A model generated the notes under the pieces. That model saw nothing but the letters and a program-made list of their open reading frames with translations. It was not told the origin of the DNA and searched no databases. From Tomitella biformata AHU 1821 (GTDB taxonomy: Bacteria; Actinomycetota; Actinomycetes; Mycobacteriales; Mycobacteriaceae), in NCBI RefSeq assembly GCF_000524475.1, contig NZ_BAVQ01000083.1, forward strand, positions 62,001 to 126,000: 64,000 bases of DNA, written 5' to 3'. A program made the translations under genes and the position numbers. How positions within the stretch are numbered: position 1 is the first letter of the stretch; each line of letters begins with the position of its first letter. Of this stretch, positions 20,882-31,266 are shown one piece after another.

Positions 20882-22362
20882 CCGACCTGACCCGCCTTGG
20901 CGCAGCCGAGCTGGCCGAGAAGATCCACGCCCGTGAGGTGTCCTCCGTAGAGGTCACCCAGGCGCACCTGGACCGCATCGGCGCCGTGGACGGGACTGTC
21001 AACGCGTTCCTGCACGTCGCACATGAGAGCGCGCTGTCCGCCGCGCAGGCCGTGGACGACGCCCTCGGGGCCGGCGACGCGCCCGCCTCGGCGCTGGCCG
21101 GAGTCCCGTTGGGGCTCAAGGACATTCTCGTCACGACGGACATGCCGACGACGGCCGCCTCGAAGATCCTCGAGGGCTGGGTGGCGCCGTACGACGCGAC
21201 GCTGGTGACGAAGCTGCGTGCCGCCGGCATCCCGATCCTGGGCAAGACCAACATGGACGAGTTCGCGATGGGCTCCTCGACGGAGAACTCCGCCTACGGT
21301 CCGACACGCAACCCGTGGGACACCGACCGGATCCCCGGCGGCTCCGGCGGCGGCTCGGCGGCCGCCCTCGCGGCGTTCGAGGCCCCGCTGAGCATCGGCA
21401 CCGACACCGGCGGCTCAATCCGCCAGCCCGCGGCCTGCACATCGACTGTCGGCGTCAAGCCCACCTACGGCACCATTTCGCGGTACGGCATCATCGCCGC
21501 GGCGTCCTCTCTGGACCAGGCCGGGCCCTGCGCCCGCTCGGTGCTCGACACGGCGCTGCTGCACGAGGTCATCGCCGGCTACGACCCCCGTGACTCGACG
21601 TCCATCGACACCCCGGTCCGCCCGATGGTGGCGGCCGCCCGCGCGGGCGCGACGGGCGACCTCAAGGGCGTACGCGTCGGCATCGTCAAGGAGCTCTACT
21701 CCGACAGCTACAACTCCGGCGTGCGCGGCTCCTTCGACGCCGCAGTGGCGCAGTTGACGGCGCTCGGCGCGGAGGTCGTGGAGGTCTCCTGCCCCAGCTT
21801 CGAGCACGCCGTCGCCGCGTACTACCTGGTGATGCCCAGCGAGGTGTCCTCGAACCTGGCCCGCTTCGACTCGATGCGCTACGGGCTGCGCGTCAAGGAC
21901 GACGGCAACCACAGCGCGCAGCAGGTCATGATGGCCTCCCGCGCCGCCGGTTTTGGCGACGAGGTCAAGCGCCGCATCATGATTGGCACCTATGCGCTTT
22001 CGGCAGGCTACTACGACGAGTACTACGGGCAGGCGCTGAAGGTGCGCGCGCTGATTGCGCAGGACTTCGCGAAGGCCTACGAGCAGGCGGACGTCCTCGT
22101 CTCGCCGACGAGCCCCGTCACGCCGTGGAAGCTCGGCGAGAAGCTCGACGACCCGCTCGCGATGTACCTCTCGGACATGTGCACGCTGCCGACCAACCTC
22201 GCCGGCCACTGCGCGATTTCCGTCCCCTCGGGCCTGTCCGCGGAGGACGGCTTGCCCGTCGGCCTGCAGATCATGGCCCCGGCCCTGGCCGACGAGCGAC
22301 TCTACCGGGTTGGCGCGGCGTACGAGGCCGCCCGCGGAGAGCTGCCGACGGCTGCTCTCTAG
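20878..22362 (+). CDS. gatA: Asp/Glu-tRNA amidotransferase subunit A
   Basis: The 494-residue amidase-signature enzyme has the catalytic Lys81 (GLKDI), cis-Ser156 in GGSGGGSAA and nucleophile Ser180 in [11 protein letters not shown]. It hydrolyses glutamine and channels ammonia to GatB. It is coupled to gatC by a GTGA overlap and followed by a strong terminator. Length and residues are typical of the family. Confidence 0.97.
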   Translation: MTDLTRLGAAELAEKIHAREVSSVEVTQAHLDRIGAVDGTVNAFLHVAHESALSAAQAVDDALGAGDAPASALAGVPLGLKDILVTTDMPTTAASKILEGWVAPYDATLVTKLRAAGIPILGKTNMDEFAMGSSTENSAYGPTRNPWDTDRIPGGSGGGSAAALAAFEAPLSIGTDTGGSIRQPAACTSTVGVKPTYGTISRYGIIAAASSLDQAGPCARSVLDTALLHEVIAGYDPRDSTSIDTPVRPMVAAARAGATGDLKGVRVGIVKELYSDSYNSGVRGSFDAAVAQLTALGAEVVEVSCPSFEHAVAAYYLVMPSEVSSNLARFDSMRYGLRVKDDGNHSAQQVMMASRAAGFGDEVKRRIMIGTYALSAGYYDEYYGQALKVRALIAQDFAKAYEQADVLVSPTSPVTPWKLGEKLDDPLAMYLSDMCTLPTNLAGHCAISVPSGLSAEDGLPVGLQIMAPALADERLYRVGAAYEAARGELPTAAL

Positions 22363-22370
22363 AACGCGAT

Positions 22371-22417
22371 CAACGGCGGGCCGGGGCTTTCACAGCCCCG
22401 GCCCGCCGTTGTCTATC
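22371..22417 (+). terminator. terminator after gatCA
   Basis: Perfect 18-bp arms lie at 22371-22388 and 22394-22411, with the loop TTCAC followed by TCTATCT. The stem is very GC-rich (CAACGGCGGGCC...). Confidence 0.88.
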
Positions 22418-22537
22418 TAGCCTGTGTCCTTGACTGTTATCTGATCGTGACCCGAACTGCGTCATTTGGCGGATGTCTCCGCAAGTATTCCGGCGCACGG
22501 TGAGCGCGTCAGATCAATCCCAGGAAGGGACAGGACG

Positions 22538-23356
22538 ATGAGTAGAGGACGATCAACCGCGAGCATTGCGCGGCGGGCGGGCACGGGCTTGGCGGGGTGC
22601 GCGTTGGCGGGCGCCGCAGCGGTGGTCCTGCCGGGGGCGGCGGGTGCGGCCCCGCTGCCGGATAATTGCATTGAATACACCCCGCCATTCGCGGCGACGA
22701 CGGTCAGTTGCACGTTCGACTCCACCGGGGCCGATTCAGAGTATGGCGCGGGGGGTATGGGCGCGCAGGTCACTGGGGCTCTTACAGTCACGCCGAATAC
22801 AGACTTGCTGGTGTATGTCGGCGGCAACGGATCCGATAAGACGGGCGGGTTCAACGGTGGCGGTGATTCGGATGACATGGGTGGCGGGGGCGGAGCCTCG
22901 GATATTCGCCTCGATGAGTCACTGTCCAGCAGATCGATCGTTGCAGCCGGTGGCGGTGGGCATGGGCGATACCGGGCTGGCGGTGACGCCGGACAACCTG
23001 GCGGCGGGGCCGGGGCCGGGCAACCGGGCACGGATTCTGTGGGCGGCGTGGGGGGCGGGGACCTCGAGGTCGGTGCGGACGGAGTGTTCGGCCTCGGCGG
23101 GCACGGCGGCTACTACAACGGCGGTGGCGGCGCTGGCGGATACTACGGCGGTGGCGGCGGGGGTTCGTTCAATACCGAGAAGGACTACGACGGTGGCGGT
23201 GGCGGCGGCTCCTCCCTGGTTCCTGAGGGCGGCTCGGAGTCGCTAGCGGTCGAGGGCCAGACCCCACACGTCGTGATCAACTACACCTACTGCACCGGCT
23301 CGCTGTGCATGCTCGCCGGCAGCCTGTCGAACTTCGGCGGCCCCCTCTGCAACTAA
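22538..23356 (+). CDS. secreted glycine-rich protein, ALK-type glycine-rich domain, copy 1
   Basis: The 272-residue protein has a Sec signal (basic MSRGR...ARR, hydrophobic stretch, cleavage near PGAAGA-AP). A short beta region (NCIEYT, VSCTFDSTGAD) follows, then a domain rich in GGGG blocks such as [20 protein letters not shown] and YYGGGGGGS. This matches the Gly_rich family (PF12810 type) first seen in ALK/LTK receptors and thought to form packed polyglycine helices. It ends CTGSLCMLAGSLSNFGGPLCN, with four Cys. A paralogue is at 28700-29710. A surface or matrix role is inferred; no enzyme motif is visible. The ATG at 22538 starts the signal peptide. Confidence 0.78.
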   Translation: MSRGRSTASIARRAGTGLAGCALAGAAAVVLPGAAGAAPLPDNCIEYTPPFAATTVSCTFDSTGADSEYGAGGMGAQVTGALTVTPNTDLLVYVGGNGSDKTGGFNGGGDSDDMGGGGGASDIRLDESLSSRSIVAAGGGGHGRYRAGGDAGQPGGGAGAGQPGTDSVGGVGGGDLEVGADGVFGLGGHGGYYNGGGGAGGYYGGGGGGSFNTEKDYDGGGGGGSSLVPEGGSESLAVEGQTPHVVINYTYCTGSLCMLAGSLSNFGGPLCN

Positions 23357-24684
23357 TACTGGGTGTCTCCGCGGGCGGCCAGCAGGTTCTCATCCCCAGT
23401 CGCGTTCTCGACGAGTGGACGGGGATCCGGTAGCGGACACGTCGGCAACGCGAGCGCCTGCTCCTCCCCGTAGACGTGCCCGTTGCCGGGCTCGAGCCCC
23501 AGCGCGCCCAGCACGTCGACGCTGGTCTGCAGGAAGGTGACCACCGGCAGCCATGGGCCCTCGAGTGCGGGCTCGACCAGCAAGCGTGGGGACCAGCGCG
23601 CCACCGAGTCTGACGCGTTGGCCAGGGTCACCACCTCTGGAGGGCCGGCCCCGGGCGGTGGGCCGACGGCAAGGACGCCGCAAATCGGTTGGGAGGCACT
23701 GGATTCTCGCACGGCGGTCGCGCCGAGGGCTCCCAGCGACTGCCCGTACAGATACAGCGGGGGCCGGACAGCGGGGTCGAGGGCGGCGAGCTTGCCGGCG
23801 ACGGCGTCGTACAGAGCCTGGGCGCTCTCCGCCGCGGCATCGGGATCGAAGAGGTAGCCGACCCAGCTAGGAGCGCGCGCGTATTGGATCCCGACGATCG
23901 CCACATCCCCGCCGAAGCGCTCCTCGAAACCAGCCGCCGCAGTGCCGTCGATCCAGCCGGAACCTGTTGGTACGGACAGGATCACGGCGGAACGGGCCAA
24001 CCCACCCACTCGCTCGAGCTCATCGGCGGCCAGCTCGGCCCGCGCGGCGACGCTGGGCGCGGACGCGAGCCCGACGTAGACGCGCACACTCGAGGGCGTC
24101 GACGTGTCCGCGACGAACCTGCGCCCGTGCACGCCCATCGAGTCCCAGCGGATCAGCGAGTCGGGGCTCCCGGCGCGGATTCGTGAGAGGGGCTGCGCCA
24201 CACCAGGCTCCAGCGCGCGGTCGCGGCTCTCTAGCCAGGCTTGCGTGGCGGGCGGCGCCACCACGTAGGTGAGCGACGCGGCCAGCACGATCGCGGCCGC
24301 GAGCCGCGGGGATCCCAGCCGCCGATGGGCCACGCGGACCAGCCTGGCCACGGCGACTAGGAGAGTGAGAACGGCAGCCGCGATGCCCAGCGCGGTCGGC
24401 CAATAGGCGAGGTCGAGCCCGGGCATGGACATCGACGCCCGGACTCGGTTCTGATGCGCGGTGGCCAAGAACAGGGAGCCGACGAGCAGGGGCAGGGTGA
24501 GCGCCCACGCCACGGCGGGCCGGATCCGGGAGAGCCATCTCGCGCACGCGATCCCGAGCACCAGTCCGCCGGCGGCCAGCAGGCCGGTCGCCGCGCCTTG
24601 CAGGACGGCCGCGCGGGGGAGCAACCCGGGCGCGAGGGAGACGAGAACGCCAAGGCTGACGCCGACGATGGCGGGGGCGCGCAT
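23353..24684 (-). CDS. membrane alpha/beta-hydrolase (Abhydrolase_9-type)
   Basis: The 443-residue protein has four to five N-terminal membrane helices (LLAAGGLVLGIACA, AWALTLPLLVGSLFLATA, ALGIAAAVLTLLVAVA, AAAIVLAASLTYVVA). A large hydrolase domain follows, with nucleophile elbow YGQSLGALG (Ser near residue 315) and a late GHVYGEE that could supply the His. It is probably an esterase or lipase anchored at the membrane. It overlaps the upstream phospholipase-like gene (TGATG), and the two may act on the same lipid. Its 3' end touches the convergent glycine-rich gene. Confidence 0.8.
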   Translation of the reverse strand: MRAPAIVGVSLGVLVSLAPGLLPRAAVLQGAATGLLAAGGLVLGIACARWLSRIRPAVAWALTLPLLVGSLFLATAHQNRVRASMSMPGLDLAYWPTALGIAAAVLTLLVAVARLVRVAHRRLGSPRLAAAIVLAASLTYVVAPPATQAWLESRDRALEPGVAQPLSRIRAGSPDSLIRWDSMGVHGRRFVADTSTPSSVRVYVGLASAPSVAARAELAADELERVGGLARSAVILSVPTGSGWIDGTAAAGFEERFGGDVAIVGIQYARAPSWVGYLFDPDAAAESAQALYDAVAGKLAALDPAVRPPLYLYGQSLGALGATAVRESSASQPICGVLAVGPPPGAGPPEVVTLANASDSVARWSPRLLVEPALEGPWLPVVTFLQTSVDVLGALGLEPGNGHVYGEEQALALPTCPLPDPRPLVENATGDENLLAARGDTQY

Positions 24685-25334
24685 CAGTAGATGGCCTGCG
24701 CTTGCTTGCGGGAGATGGGCAGCAGCGCGAGCGTCGACAACCCGGCGCCGCCGAGCACGTAGAGCGCGATGGGCTCGCGGGCCGGCACCGCATACAGCTG
24801 GCGCCACGAGTTCACGTCGACGGCGGTGACGGCGGTGTTGGCCATCGCCGCGCAGCCGGAGCTGTCGCAGAGCCCGTGCAGGCGGTCAGCGAACTGCGCG
24901 TCGATGTCCTGGCGCGCCCACGGACCAAGGGGCCCGCCGGAGAGCTCGGCGAGGCGCAGTAGGTCGTAGCCGAGATCATGTGCGCGGCAGGGGGTATCGA
25001 ATGTGGAGGGCAGCGGCACGGGCGAGGAGCAACCGCCGTCGGGATTGGTAAGCATCCCGTCCGCCACCACCGGGGTGTACTCCATCACTGCGGCGAAGTC
25101 GGCGGGGATCTGCGCGGCGGCCTCGGCGGGCGACGCGTCCAGCAGCGCGACGACGGCGGCGCGCGCGGTGGGGTCCTCGGGGAGGGTGGTCGCGCTGGCA
25201 TCGGCGATGGCCGGCCCCATGAAGGTGGTCACCGCGACCCCGGTGCCGCCGAGGACAATCATCGCCGCAGACCGGGCCAGGACACGCCGGGGATTCCGCT
25301 GGGGCTTGCGGCGTTTTCGCAGGGAGTTCAGCAT
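24684..25334 (-). CDS. secreted/anchored bacterial phospholipase A2-like protein
   Basis: The 216-residue protein has a basic N-terminus and hydrophobic signal ending near IADASA. It carries the prokaryotic secreted PLA2 signature CRAHDLGYDLL (catalytic-dyad His119, calcium-binding-type Asp120) and a later D-x-D (143-145) that could supply the dyad Asp. Cys pairs fit the disulfides of the actinobacterial enzyme. A C-terminal hydrophobic segment (EPIALYVLGGAGLSTLALLPI) with a basic tail suggests membrane anchoring. It would release fatty acid from the sn-2 position of phospholipids. Activity is not assured because the calcium loop is not obvious. Confidence 0.72.
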   Translation of the reverse strand: MLNSLRKRRKPQRNPRRVLARSAAMIVLGGTGVAVTTFMGPAIADASATTLPEDPTARAAVVALLDASPAEAAAQIPADFAAVMEYTPVVADGMLTNPDGGCSSPVPLPSTFDTPCRAHDLGYDLLRLAELSGGPLGPWARQDIDAQFADRLHGLCDSSGCAAMANTAVTAVDVNSWRQLYAVPAREPIALYVLGGAGLSTLALLPISRKQAQAIY

Positions 25335-25498
25335 GCCCTCGACATTATGAACCCATCGCCGTCGGCCACATCCCGCGCGAGACCTAATCGAAGGTCGCCG
25401 GCTGGTGTGGGTGGGTCGACGTCGTCATACCTGAGAGGGATGCCTGCCCGCCCCCGCAGAGTGAGGCCGAAACGGGTCCAGGTTCGTAGGGTGGAGTC

Positions 25499-26851
25499 GT
25501 GACCGAGATTAAGCCGACCCGCGCCGAGGCCAAACTAGCGCGCGCGCAGGCCCGCGTGACGAGGCAAGAAGCCAAGGTGGCGCGGAAGGGCACCAAGGCG
25601 ACCGACAAAGCCGCCAAGCGGACGCGCCGCGCCGCGCGGGCCGAGTGGAGGCGCGCAGGCTGGGGTTGGTCCCGGCGCAACCTCGAGGGCCGGTGGACGA
25701 CGGCTCTCATCGTGCTGGTGACCGGAATCTTGTTCAGCATCGCCTGGCCGACGCTCCAACTGACCCACCAGGTCCACGCGGCTCTGCAGCCCGTGGTGGC
25801 CGCCTTCGCTGTGCTCCCATTTCTGCTGGCGCGGGCCAATCCGGTGCTCGGTTGGTCGATCTCGGCGCTGGCGGCGCTGGTGATCCCCATCGGCTTTCGC
25901 GGCACGCTGGGGCACGGTCTGGGGGAGGGGCTGCCCTGGCAGGTGGTGCACATCCTGGTGCTGCTGGCCCTGGCCGTCGCGGTGGGCCTGCAGGCTCGGC
26001 CGGGCCGCATCGCGCAAGTGTGGATGGGCACCGCCGCGCTGTTCGCGATATTCGCGCCCGGGGGCGACCGGATCGGCTGGATCGTGGGCCTGGGCGGCAT
26101 TCTCGCGTTCACGCTGCTGGTGCGGCGGCTGTGGGACTCCCGGCGCCTGCTTGCGCGGGAGGAGGCCGTCAGCGAGTTGGAGCGCACCCGGCGCACTGCG
26201 CTGGAGGAGCGTGCCCGCATCGCACGGGACTTGCATGACGTTGTGGCCCATCACATGTCGCTCATCGTGGTGCAGTCGCAGACCGCGCCCTATCGGGTGG
26301 CGGGCTTGACGGCCGAGACTCGCGCGGAGTTCGACTCGATTGCGGGCACCGCGCGGGAGGCGCTCAACGAGGTGCGGGTGATGCTCGGAGTGCTGCGCAG
26401 CGACGACCAAGGTGCGGAGCACCAGCCACAACCGGGCATCGCGCAGCTGGCGGAGCTGGTCGCGGGCAGCGCGCGGGCAGGGGTGCCGGTGCAGATGGAG
26501 GTGCGGGGACAGACGGACCGGCTGGGGATGGCGACGGCGGTGGTGCTCTATCGCATCGTGCAGGAGTCCTTGGCGAATGCCACCCGCCACGCGCCCGCGG
26601 CGCAGGTTGAGGTGCTCGTCGAGATGGCGGCGGACCACGTCACGGCGACCGTCCACAACGCGGCCCCGCCCGGTGGGCAGGCGGCGGCGGAGGTCAGCGG
26701 CGGCAACGGGATCGTCGGCATGCGGGAGCGGGCGGGGGCCGTCGGGGGCACCCTGACCGCCGGGGCCACCGATGACGGCGGCTTCCTGGTGACGGCCGAG
26801 CTACCGGTGGAGGTGGGCTTGGTCGCCGGGGGCTTAGGCTCAGACCTATGA
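25499..26851 (+). CDS. NarL-family sensor histidine kinase
   Basis: The 450-residue protein has an N-terminal Lys/Arg/Ala-rich cytoplasmic segment (1-55), several membrane helices (about 65-210), a HisKA_3 dimerisation domain with phospho-acceptor His246 (RDLHDVVAHH) and a HATPase with the N-box VQESLANATRHAP and G-box GNGIVGMRER. With so little extracellular sequence it may sense a membrane or intracellular signal. It pairs with the LuxR-type regulator that overlaps its 3' end (ATGA). The GTG is preceded by TAGGGT at 25487-25492, six bases away, so translation is probably leaderless. Confidence 0.93.
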   Translation: MTEIKPTRAEAKLARAQARVTRQEAKVARKGTKATDKAAKRTRRAARAEWRRAGWGWSRRNLEGRWTTALIVLVTGILFSIAWPTLQLTHQVHAALQPVVAAFAVLPFLLARANPVLGWSISALAALVIPIGFRGTLGHGLGEGLPWQVVHILVLLALAVAVGLQARPGRIAQVWMGTAALFAIFAPGGDRIGWIVGLGGILAFTLLVRRLWDSRRLLAREEAVSELERTRRTALEERARIARDLHDVVAHHMSLIVVQSQTAPYRVAGLTAETRAEFDSIAGTAREALNEVRVMLGVLRSDDQGAEHQPQPGIAQLAELVAGSARAGVPVQMEVRGQTDRLGMATAVVLYRIVQESLANATRHAPAAQVEVLVEMAADHVTATVHNAAPPGGQAAAEVSGGNGIVGMRERAGAVGGTLTAGATDDGGFLVTAELPVEVGLVAGGLGSDL

Positions 26852-27519
26852 CTTCAGCGGCCATCACGGTCTTCATCGCAGACGATCAAGCCATGGTGCG
26901 CCAGGGCTTCGGTGCCCTACTGGCGGCGCAGCCGGATATCAGTGTGATCGGCGATGCGCCGGACGGTAAGGCGGCGGTCGCCGAGGTACGCCGCCTGCGG
27001 CCCGACGTCGTTCTGATGGACGTGCGGATGCCGGAGCTCAACGGGATCGAGGCGGCGCGGCAGATATTAGCCGCGAATCTCACCCCACGACCGCGGGTGC
27101 TGATGCTCACCACCTTCGACATCGACGACTACGTCTACGAGGCGCTACGGGTAGGAGCCAGTGGATTCCTCCTCAAAGACGCGCCCGCGGAGGAGTTGGT
27201 CCGCGCCGTGCGGGTGGTCGCGGCCGGCGACGCGCTGCTCGCACCGTCGATCACCCGGCGGCTGATCAGCGACACCATCCGCCGTCGCCCAGTTGTCGAC
27301 GCCGAGGCGCCGGGACTGGCGGACCTGACGCCACGGGAGCGGGAGGTGCTCGAGCACATCGCGTGCGGGCTCTCCAACGCGGAGATCGCCGAGACGCTCT
27401 TCGTCGCCGAGCAGACCGTAAAGACCCACGTGGGGAAGGTGCTCGCCAAGCTGGGATTGCGAGACCGGGCGCAGGCCGTGGTGCTCGCCTATGAGAGCGG
27501 CGTCGTCACAGCGGGCTAG
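26848..27519 (+). CDS. NarL/LuxR-family response regulator
   Basis: The 223-residue protein has a receiver domain with phospho-acceptor Asp58 (VVLMDVRMPE) and the conserved Lys of FLLKDAP. A LuxR helix-turn-helix follows (LTPREREVLEHIACGLSNAEIAETLFVAEQTVKTHV). It is the cognate partner of the kinase upstream. TAGGCT at 26835-26840, seven bases before the ATG, could give it an extra leaderless promoter inside the kinase gene. The targets are unknown; neighbouring envelope genes are candidates. Confidence 0.94.
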   Translation: MTSAAITVFIADDQAMVRQGFGALLAAQPDISVIGDAPDGKAAVAEVRRLRPDVVLMDVRMPELNGIEAARQILAANLTPRPRVLMLTTFDIDDYVYEALRVGASGFLLKDAPAEELVRAVRVVAAGDALLAPSITRRLISDTIRRRPVVDAEAPGLADLTPREREVLEHIACGLSNAEIAETLFVAEQTVKTHVGKVLAKLGLRDRAQAVVLAYESGVVTAG

Positions 27520-27537
27520 GGAAGGGTAGGTACATAC

Positions 27538-28569
27538 ATGAGAATCGGAATTCTGACCGGCGGCGGGGACTGCCCCGGCCTCAACGCGGCGATCCGCGCG
27601 ATCGTCCGCACCTGCCTGGACGGCCACGGCTCTAGCGTGGTCGGGTTCCACGATGGTTGGCGGGGGCTGCTGGAGAACAGTTGGCGCGAGATGGCCAGCG
27701 GCTCGCGGGTGGACCGGATCCTCTCCCGCGGCGGCACCATCCTCGGCACCGCGCGGGTCAACCCGGATCGGCTCACCGCGGGACTAGACACCATCCACCA
27801 GAACCTCGCCGACAACGGCATCGACGCGCTGATCCCCATCGGCGGCGAGGGCACGCTGACCGCCGCCAAGTGGCTCTCGGACGAGGGCGTGCCGGTGGTC
27901 GGTGTGCCGAAGACCATCGACAACGACATCGGCGGCACCGACTACACCTTCGGCTTCGACACCGCCGTGTCCATCGCGACCGATGCGATCGACCGCCTGC
28001 ACACCACCGCGGAGTCCCATCGGCGGGTGATGCTCGTCGAGGTGATGGGCCGGCACGCCGGCTGGATCGCCCTGGACGCCGGCATGGCGACCGGCGCCCA
28101 CTTCATCGCCGTGCCGGAACGGCCGTTCGACATCGAGGAGATCTGCGCGCTGATCAGCAGCCGGTTCGAGCGCGGCGACAAGCACGTCATCGGGGTCATC
28201 GCGGAGGGTTCGGCCCCGGCCGCTGGCACGATGGATCTCCGCGACGGCGGGGTCGACGAGTACGGGCACGAGCTGTTCACCGGCGTCGCCGCCCAGATGG
28301 CCACCCAGATCGAGCGTCGGACCGGCGCCGAGGTCCGCACGACCGTCCTCGGCTATGTCCAGCGCGGCGGCACGCCCACCCCCTTCGATCGGATCCTGGC
28401 GACCCGCCTGGGAGCCCGGGCCGCGGAGGCCGTGCACCGCGGCGAGTTCGGGCAGATGGTGGCGCTGCGGGGCACGGAGATCGCGATGGTCCCGCTGTCC
28501 GAGGCTGTCCGGGAGCTGCGCCGCGTCCCGCCCGCGCGCTACGACGAGGCGGCGGCGTTCTTCGGCTGA
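27538..28569 (+). CDS. pfkA: 6-phosphofructokinase
   Basis: The 343-residue enzyme has [13 protein letters not shown] at the N-terminus, GGEGT at 102-106 and the catalytic Asp128 in PKTIDND. Gly105 in GGEGT is the residue found in ATP-dependent enzymes, where pyrophosphate-dependent ones have Asp, so ATP use is likely. It phosphorylates fructose 6-phosphate in glycolysis. In M. tuberculosis pfkA also stands between gatA and gatB; here a 5-kb accessory block separates it from gatA. Confidence 0.95.
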   Translation: MRIGILTGGGDCPGLNAAIRAIVRTCLDGHGSSVVGFHDGWRGLLENSWREMASGSRVDRILSRGGTILGTARVNPDRLTAGLDTIHQNLADNGIDALIPIGGEGTLTAAKWLSDEGVPVVGVPKTIDNDIGGTDYTFGFDTAVSIATDAIDRLHTTAESHRRVMLVEVMGRHAGWIALDAGMATGAHFIAVPERPFDIEEICALISSRFERGDKHVIGVIAEGSAPAAGTMDLRDGGVDEYGHELFTGVAAQMATQIERRTGAEVRTTVLGYVQRGGTPTPFDRILATRLGARAAEAVHRGEFGQMVALRGTEIAMVPLSEAVRELRRVPPARYDEAAAFFG

Positions 28570-28699
28570 GGCCTCCCGTTATCGAATTGTGACCATGGGC
28601 TGCGGTAAAGACGGACGCCCAGGGCGTGACGTCCGGCAGCATTTGCCGCAGGGCTCTGCGAGTGGCGTCGAGCGCGATGACTCTCGCAGGGAGAACCGG

Positions 28700-29710
28700 A
28701 TGTCCAGGTCGATCACCATGACAGGTCCACGTCCAATGGCGAGACGGGCGCTGGCCGGCCTCGCGGGGGTCGCGCTGGCCGGCGCGACGGCGCTGGCGCT
28801 GCCCGGGTCGGCCGGCGCGGCGGATCTGCCCGCCGACTGCGTGGAGATCTCGGCGGGCGGCGCTGTGGAGTGCACGTTCGACTACACCGGCGCCGCGCAG
28901 ACCTTCGTAGTCCCGGCGGGCGTGAGCGAGCTGGAGGTGACCGCGATCGGCGGGCACGGCGCCTCCTCCAGGACGGCGTCGGGCGGGGCGGGCGCGGTGG
29001 TCACAGGGACTGTGCCCGTCGCTGGGGGATCCGAGTTGGCGGTCCTGGTCGGCGGCAGCGGCGGTGGACAACTCGACCACACTGCCGGCTGGAACGGCGG
29101 CGGTGCCGGCGCGCTGGGCGGGGGCGGTCCGATTGTGGGGCCCCCGCCGGAACAGAGTGACTCCTGGTCGGGCGGCGGCGGCGGTGGCGGCGCCTCGGAT
29201 GTGCGGACCGGCGCGGGCCTGGAGTCTCGCAAACTGGTCGCGGCCGGCGGCGGTGGCGGGGGCAACTATCGCCCTGGCGGCGCTGCGGGGCAGGGCGGGC
29301 AGAAGGACGGAAGCGCAGATATCCAAGGCGGCCTCGCCGGCGGCGAGACCGACGGCGGCGAGGCGGGCGACGTGCCCGGTGCCGGCATTGGCCTAGGCGG
29401 CAGCGGGCTGTTGGGGATTGGCGGGGCGGGCGGTGGCGGCGTCGATGGCCTACCCAAGGGCGGCGGGGGCGGCGGCGGCCTCTTCGGCGGCGGCGGCGGC
29501 TCGGGTTCCCTTGCCCACCCGTACTTCGGCGGTGGCGGCGGCGGCTCGTCCCTGGCACCGGCGGGCGGCACGGTGGAGCTGGCCGCGGCGGACCGGGCCC
29601 CGACGATCGTGATCCGGTACACCCCGGCGGATCCCGTCGGCCCCGAGACCTGCACCGGCTCGCTGTGTACGCTCTTCGGCAGTCTGGAGGGCCTTTTCGG
29701 GTCGGCATAG
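28700..29710 (+). CDS. secreted glycine-rich protein, ALK-type glycine-rich domain, copy 2
   Basis: The 336-residue protein has a signal peptide (basic start, [25 protein letters not shown]). A beta module follows ([30 protein letters not shown]), then a long glycine-rich domain with [42 protein letters not shown] and [10 protein letters not shown]. This order is characteristic of the Gly_rich (ALK-like) family and argues against PE_PGRS. The end, [17 protein letters not shown], echoes copy 1. The ATG at 28700 follows AGGGAGA. Function is unknown; a structural or adhesive surface role is the best guess. Confidence 0.8.
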
Positions 29711-29744
29711 GGCAGTGCGCGGTGGGCCGCATAGACTGTTGCCC

Positions 29745-31256
29745 ATGACTTCTGCCATCTCCGGTGACCTGATGGATTTCGACGATGTGGTTGCGCGCTT
29801 CGACCCCGTGCTGGGCATGGAGGTGCATGTTGAGCTGAACACCGCCACCAAGATGTTCTGCGGCTGCGCCAACGAGTTCGGCGCGGAGCCGAACTCGCAG
29901 GTGTGCCCCGTGTGCATGGCGCTGCCCGGCTCGCTGCCCGTGGTCAACGAGGCGGCCGTCGAGTCCGCGATCCGTATCGGCCTGGCGCTGAACTGCACCA
30001 TCACCCCGTGGGGCCGCTTCGCCCGGAAGAACTACTTCTACCCGGACCAGCCGAAGAACTACCAGATCTCGCAGTACGACGAGCCGATCGCCACCGAGGG
30101 CTACCTCGACGTGGTGCTCGACGACGGCAGCACCTTCCGCGTGGAGATCGAGCGCGCGCACATGGAGGAGGACACCGGCAAGCTCACCCACGTGGGCGGC
30201 GCGACGGGCCGCATCCACGGCGCCAGCCACTCGCTGATCGACTACAACCGGGCCGGCGTGCCGCTGGTGGAGATCGTCACCAAGACCATCGAGCACACCG
30301 GTGACCGCGCCCCAGAGATCGCCCGCGCCTATGTGACCGCACTGCGCGATCTGCTCAAGGCGCTCGACGTCTCCGACGTCCGCATGGACCACGGCTCGAT
30401 GCGCTGCGACGCGAACGTCTCGCTCATGGAGAAGGGCGCACCCGAGTTCGGCACCCGCACCGAGACCAAGAACGTGAACTCCCTCAAGTCCGTCGAGGTG
30501 GCTGTCCGCTACGAGATGCGCCGCCAGGCCGTCGTGCTCGCAGAAGGCGGCGAGGTCACCCAGGAGACGCGGCACTTCCAGGAGGTCGACGGCAGCACCC
30601 GCCAGGGCCGCAAGAAAGAGACGGCCGAGGACTACCGCTACTTCCCAGAGCCCGACCTCGAGCCCGTCGCGCCCGACGCCGCCTGGGTCGAGGAGCTGCG
30701 CAAGACGCTGCCCGAGCTGCCGTGGATCCGCCGCGCCCGGATCCAGCAGGATTGGCAACTCTCCGACGAGGAGATGCGCGACCTGATCAACGCCGGGGCT
30801 ATGGACCTCGTGGCCGCCACCGTCGAGCAGGGCGTCTCCGCAGACGCCGCGCGCTCCTGGTGGGTGTCCTACCTCAGCCAGCAGGCGAAGGTTCGGGAGG
30901 TCGAGCTTGCCGACCTGCCGATCACACCCACCGAGGTGGCGGCCGTCGTGAAGCTGGTCGACGAGGGCAAACTGACCAACAAGATGGCGCGCCAGGTGGT
31001 CGACGGCGTCCTCGCCGGCGAGGGGGACCCCGCCAAGGTGATGGCGGACCGCGGCCTCGAGGTCGTCCGTGACGACTCCGCGCTGCAGAGTGCCATCGAT
31101 GCCGCGCTGGCCGCCAACCCGGACATCGCGGACAAGATCCGCGATGGCAAGGTGCAGGCCGCTGGGAAGATCGTCGGCGATGTCATGAAGGCGACCCGCG
31201 GCCAGGCCGACCCGGCCCGCGTCAAGGAACTGGTCCTCGCGGCCTGCGGGCAGTAG
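29745..31256 (+). CDS. gatB: Asp/Glu-tRNA amidotransferase subunit B
   Basis: The 503-residue protein has the GatB cradle domain ([18 protein letters not shown]) and the kinase-like ATP site [19 protein letters not shown]. The conserved [14 protein letters not shown] and a YqeY-like tail domain from about 350 ([12 protein letters not shown] at the end) follow. It activates the misacylated glutamate with ATP and amidates it with ammonia from GatA. TAGACT at 29732-29737 ends seven bases before the ATG and no Shine-Dalgarno sequence is seen, so a leaderless mRNA is likely. Confidence 0.96.
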   Translation: MTSAISGDLMDFDDVVARFDPVLGMEVHVELNTATKMFCGCANEFGAEPNSQVCPVCMALPGSLPVVNEAAVESAIRIGLALNCTITPWGRFARKNYFYPDQPKNYQISQYDEPIATEGYLDVVLDDGSTFRVEIERAHMEEDTGKLTHVGGATGRIHGASHSLIDYNRAGVPLVEIVTKTIEHTGDRAPEIARAYVTALRDLLKALDVSDVRMDHGSMRCDANVSLMEKGAPEFGTRTETKNVNSLKSVEVAVRYEMRRQAVVLAEGGEVTQETRHFQEVDGSTRQGRKKETAEDYRYFPEPDLEPVAPDAAWVEELRKTLPELPWIRRARIQQDWQLSDEEMRDLINAGAMDLVAATVEQGVSADAARSWWVSYLSQQAKVREVELADLPITPTEVAAVVKLVDEGKLTNKMARQVVDGVLAGEGDPAKVMADRGLEVVRDDSALQSAIDAALAANPDIADKIRDGKVQAAGKIVGDVMKATRGQADPARVKELVLAACGQ

Positions 31257-31266
31257 TCGCTAGCCG

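Noticed and set aside
22538-29710. PE_PGRS family membership of the glycine-rich proteins
   Set aside because: No PE domain at the N-terminus; both have classical signal peptides and the GGGGASD[IV]R-type arrangement of the Gly_rich family.
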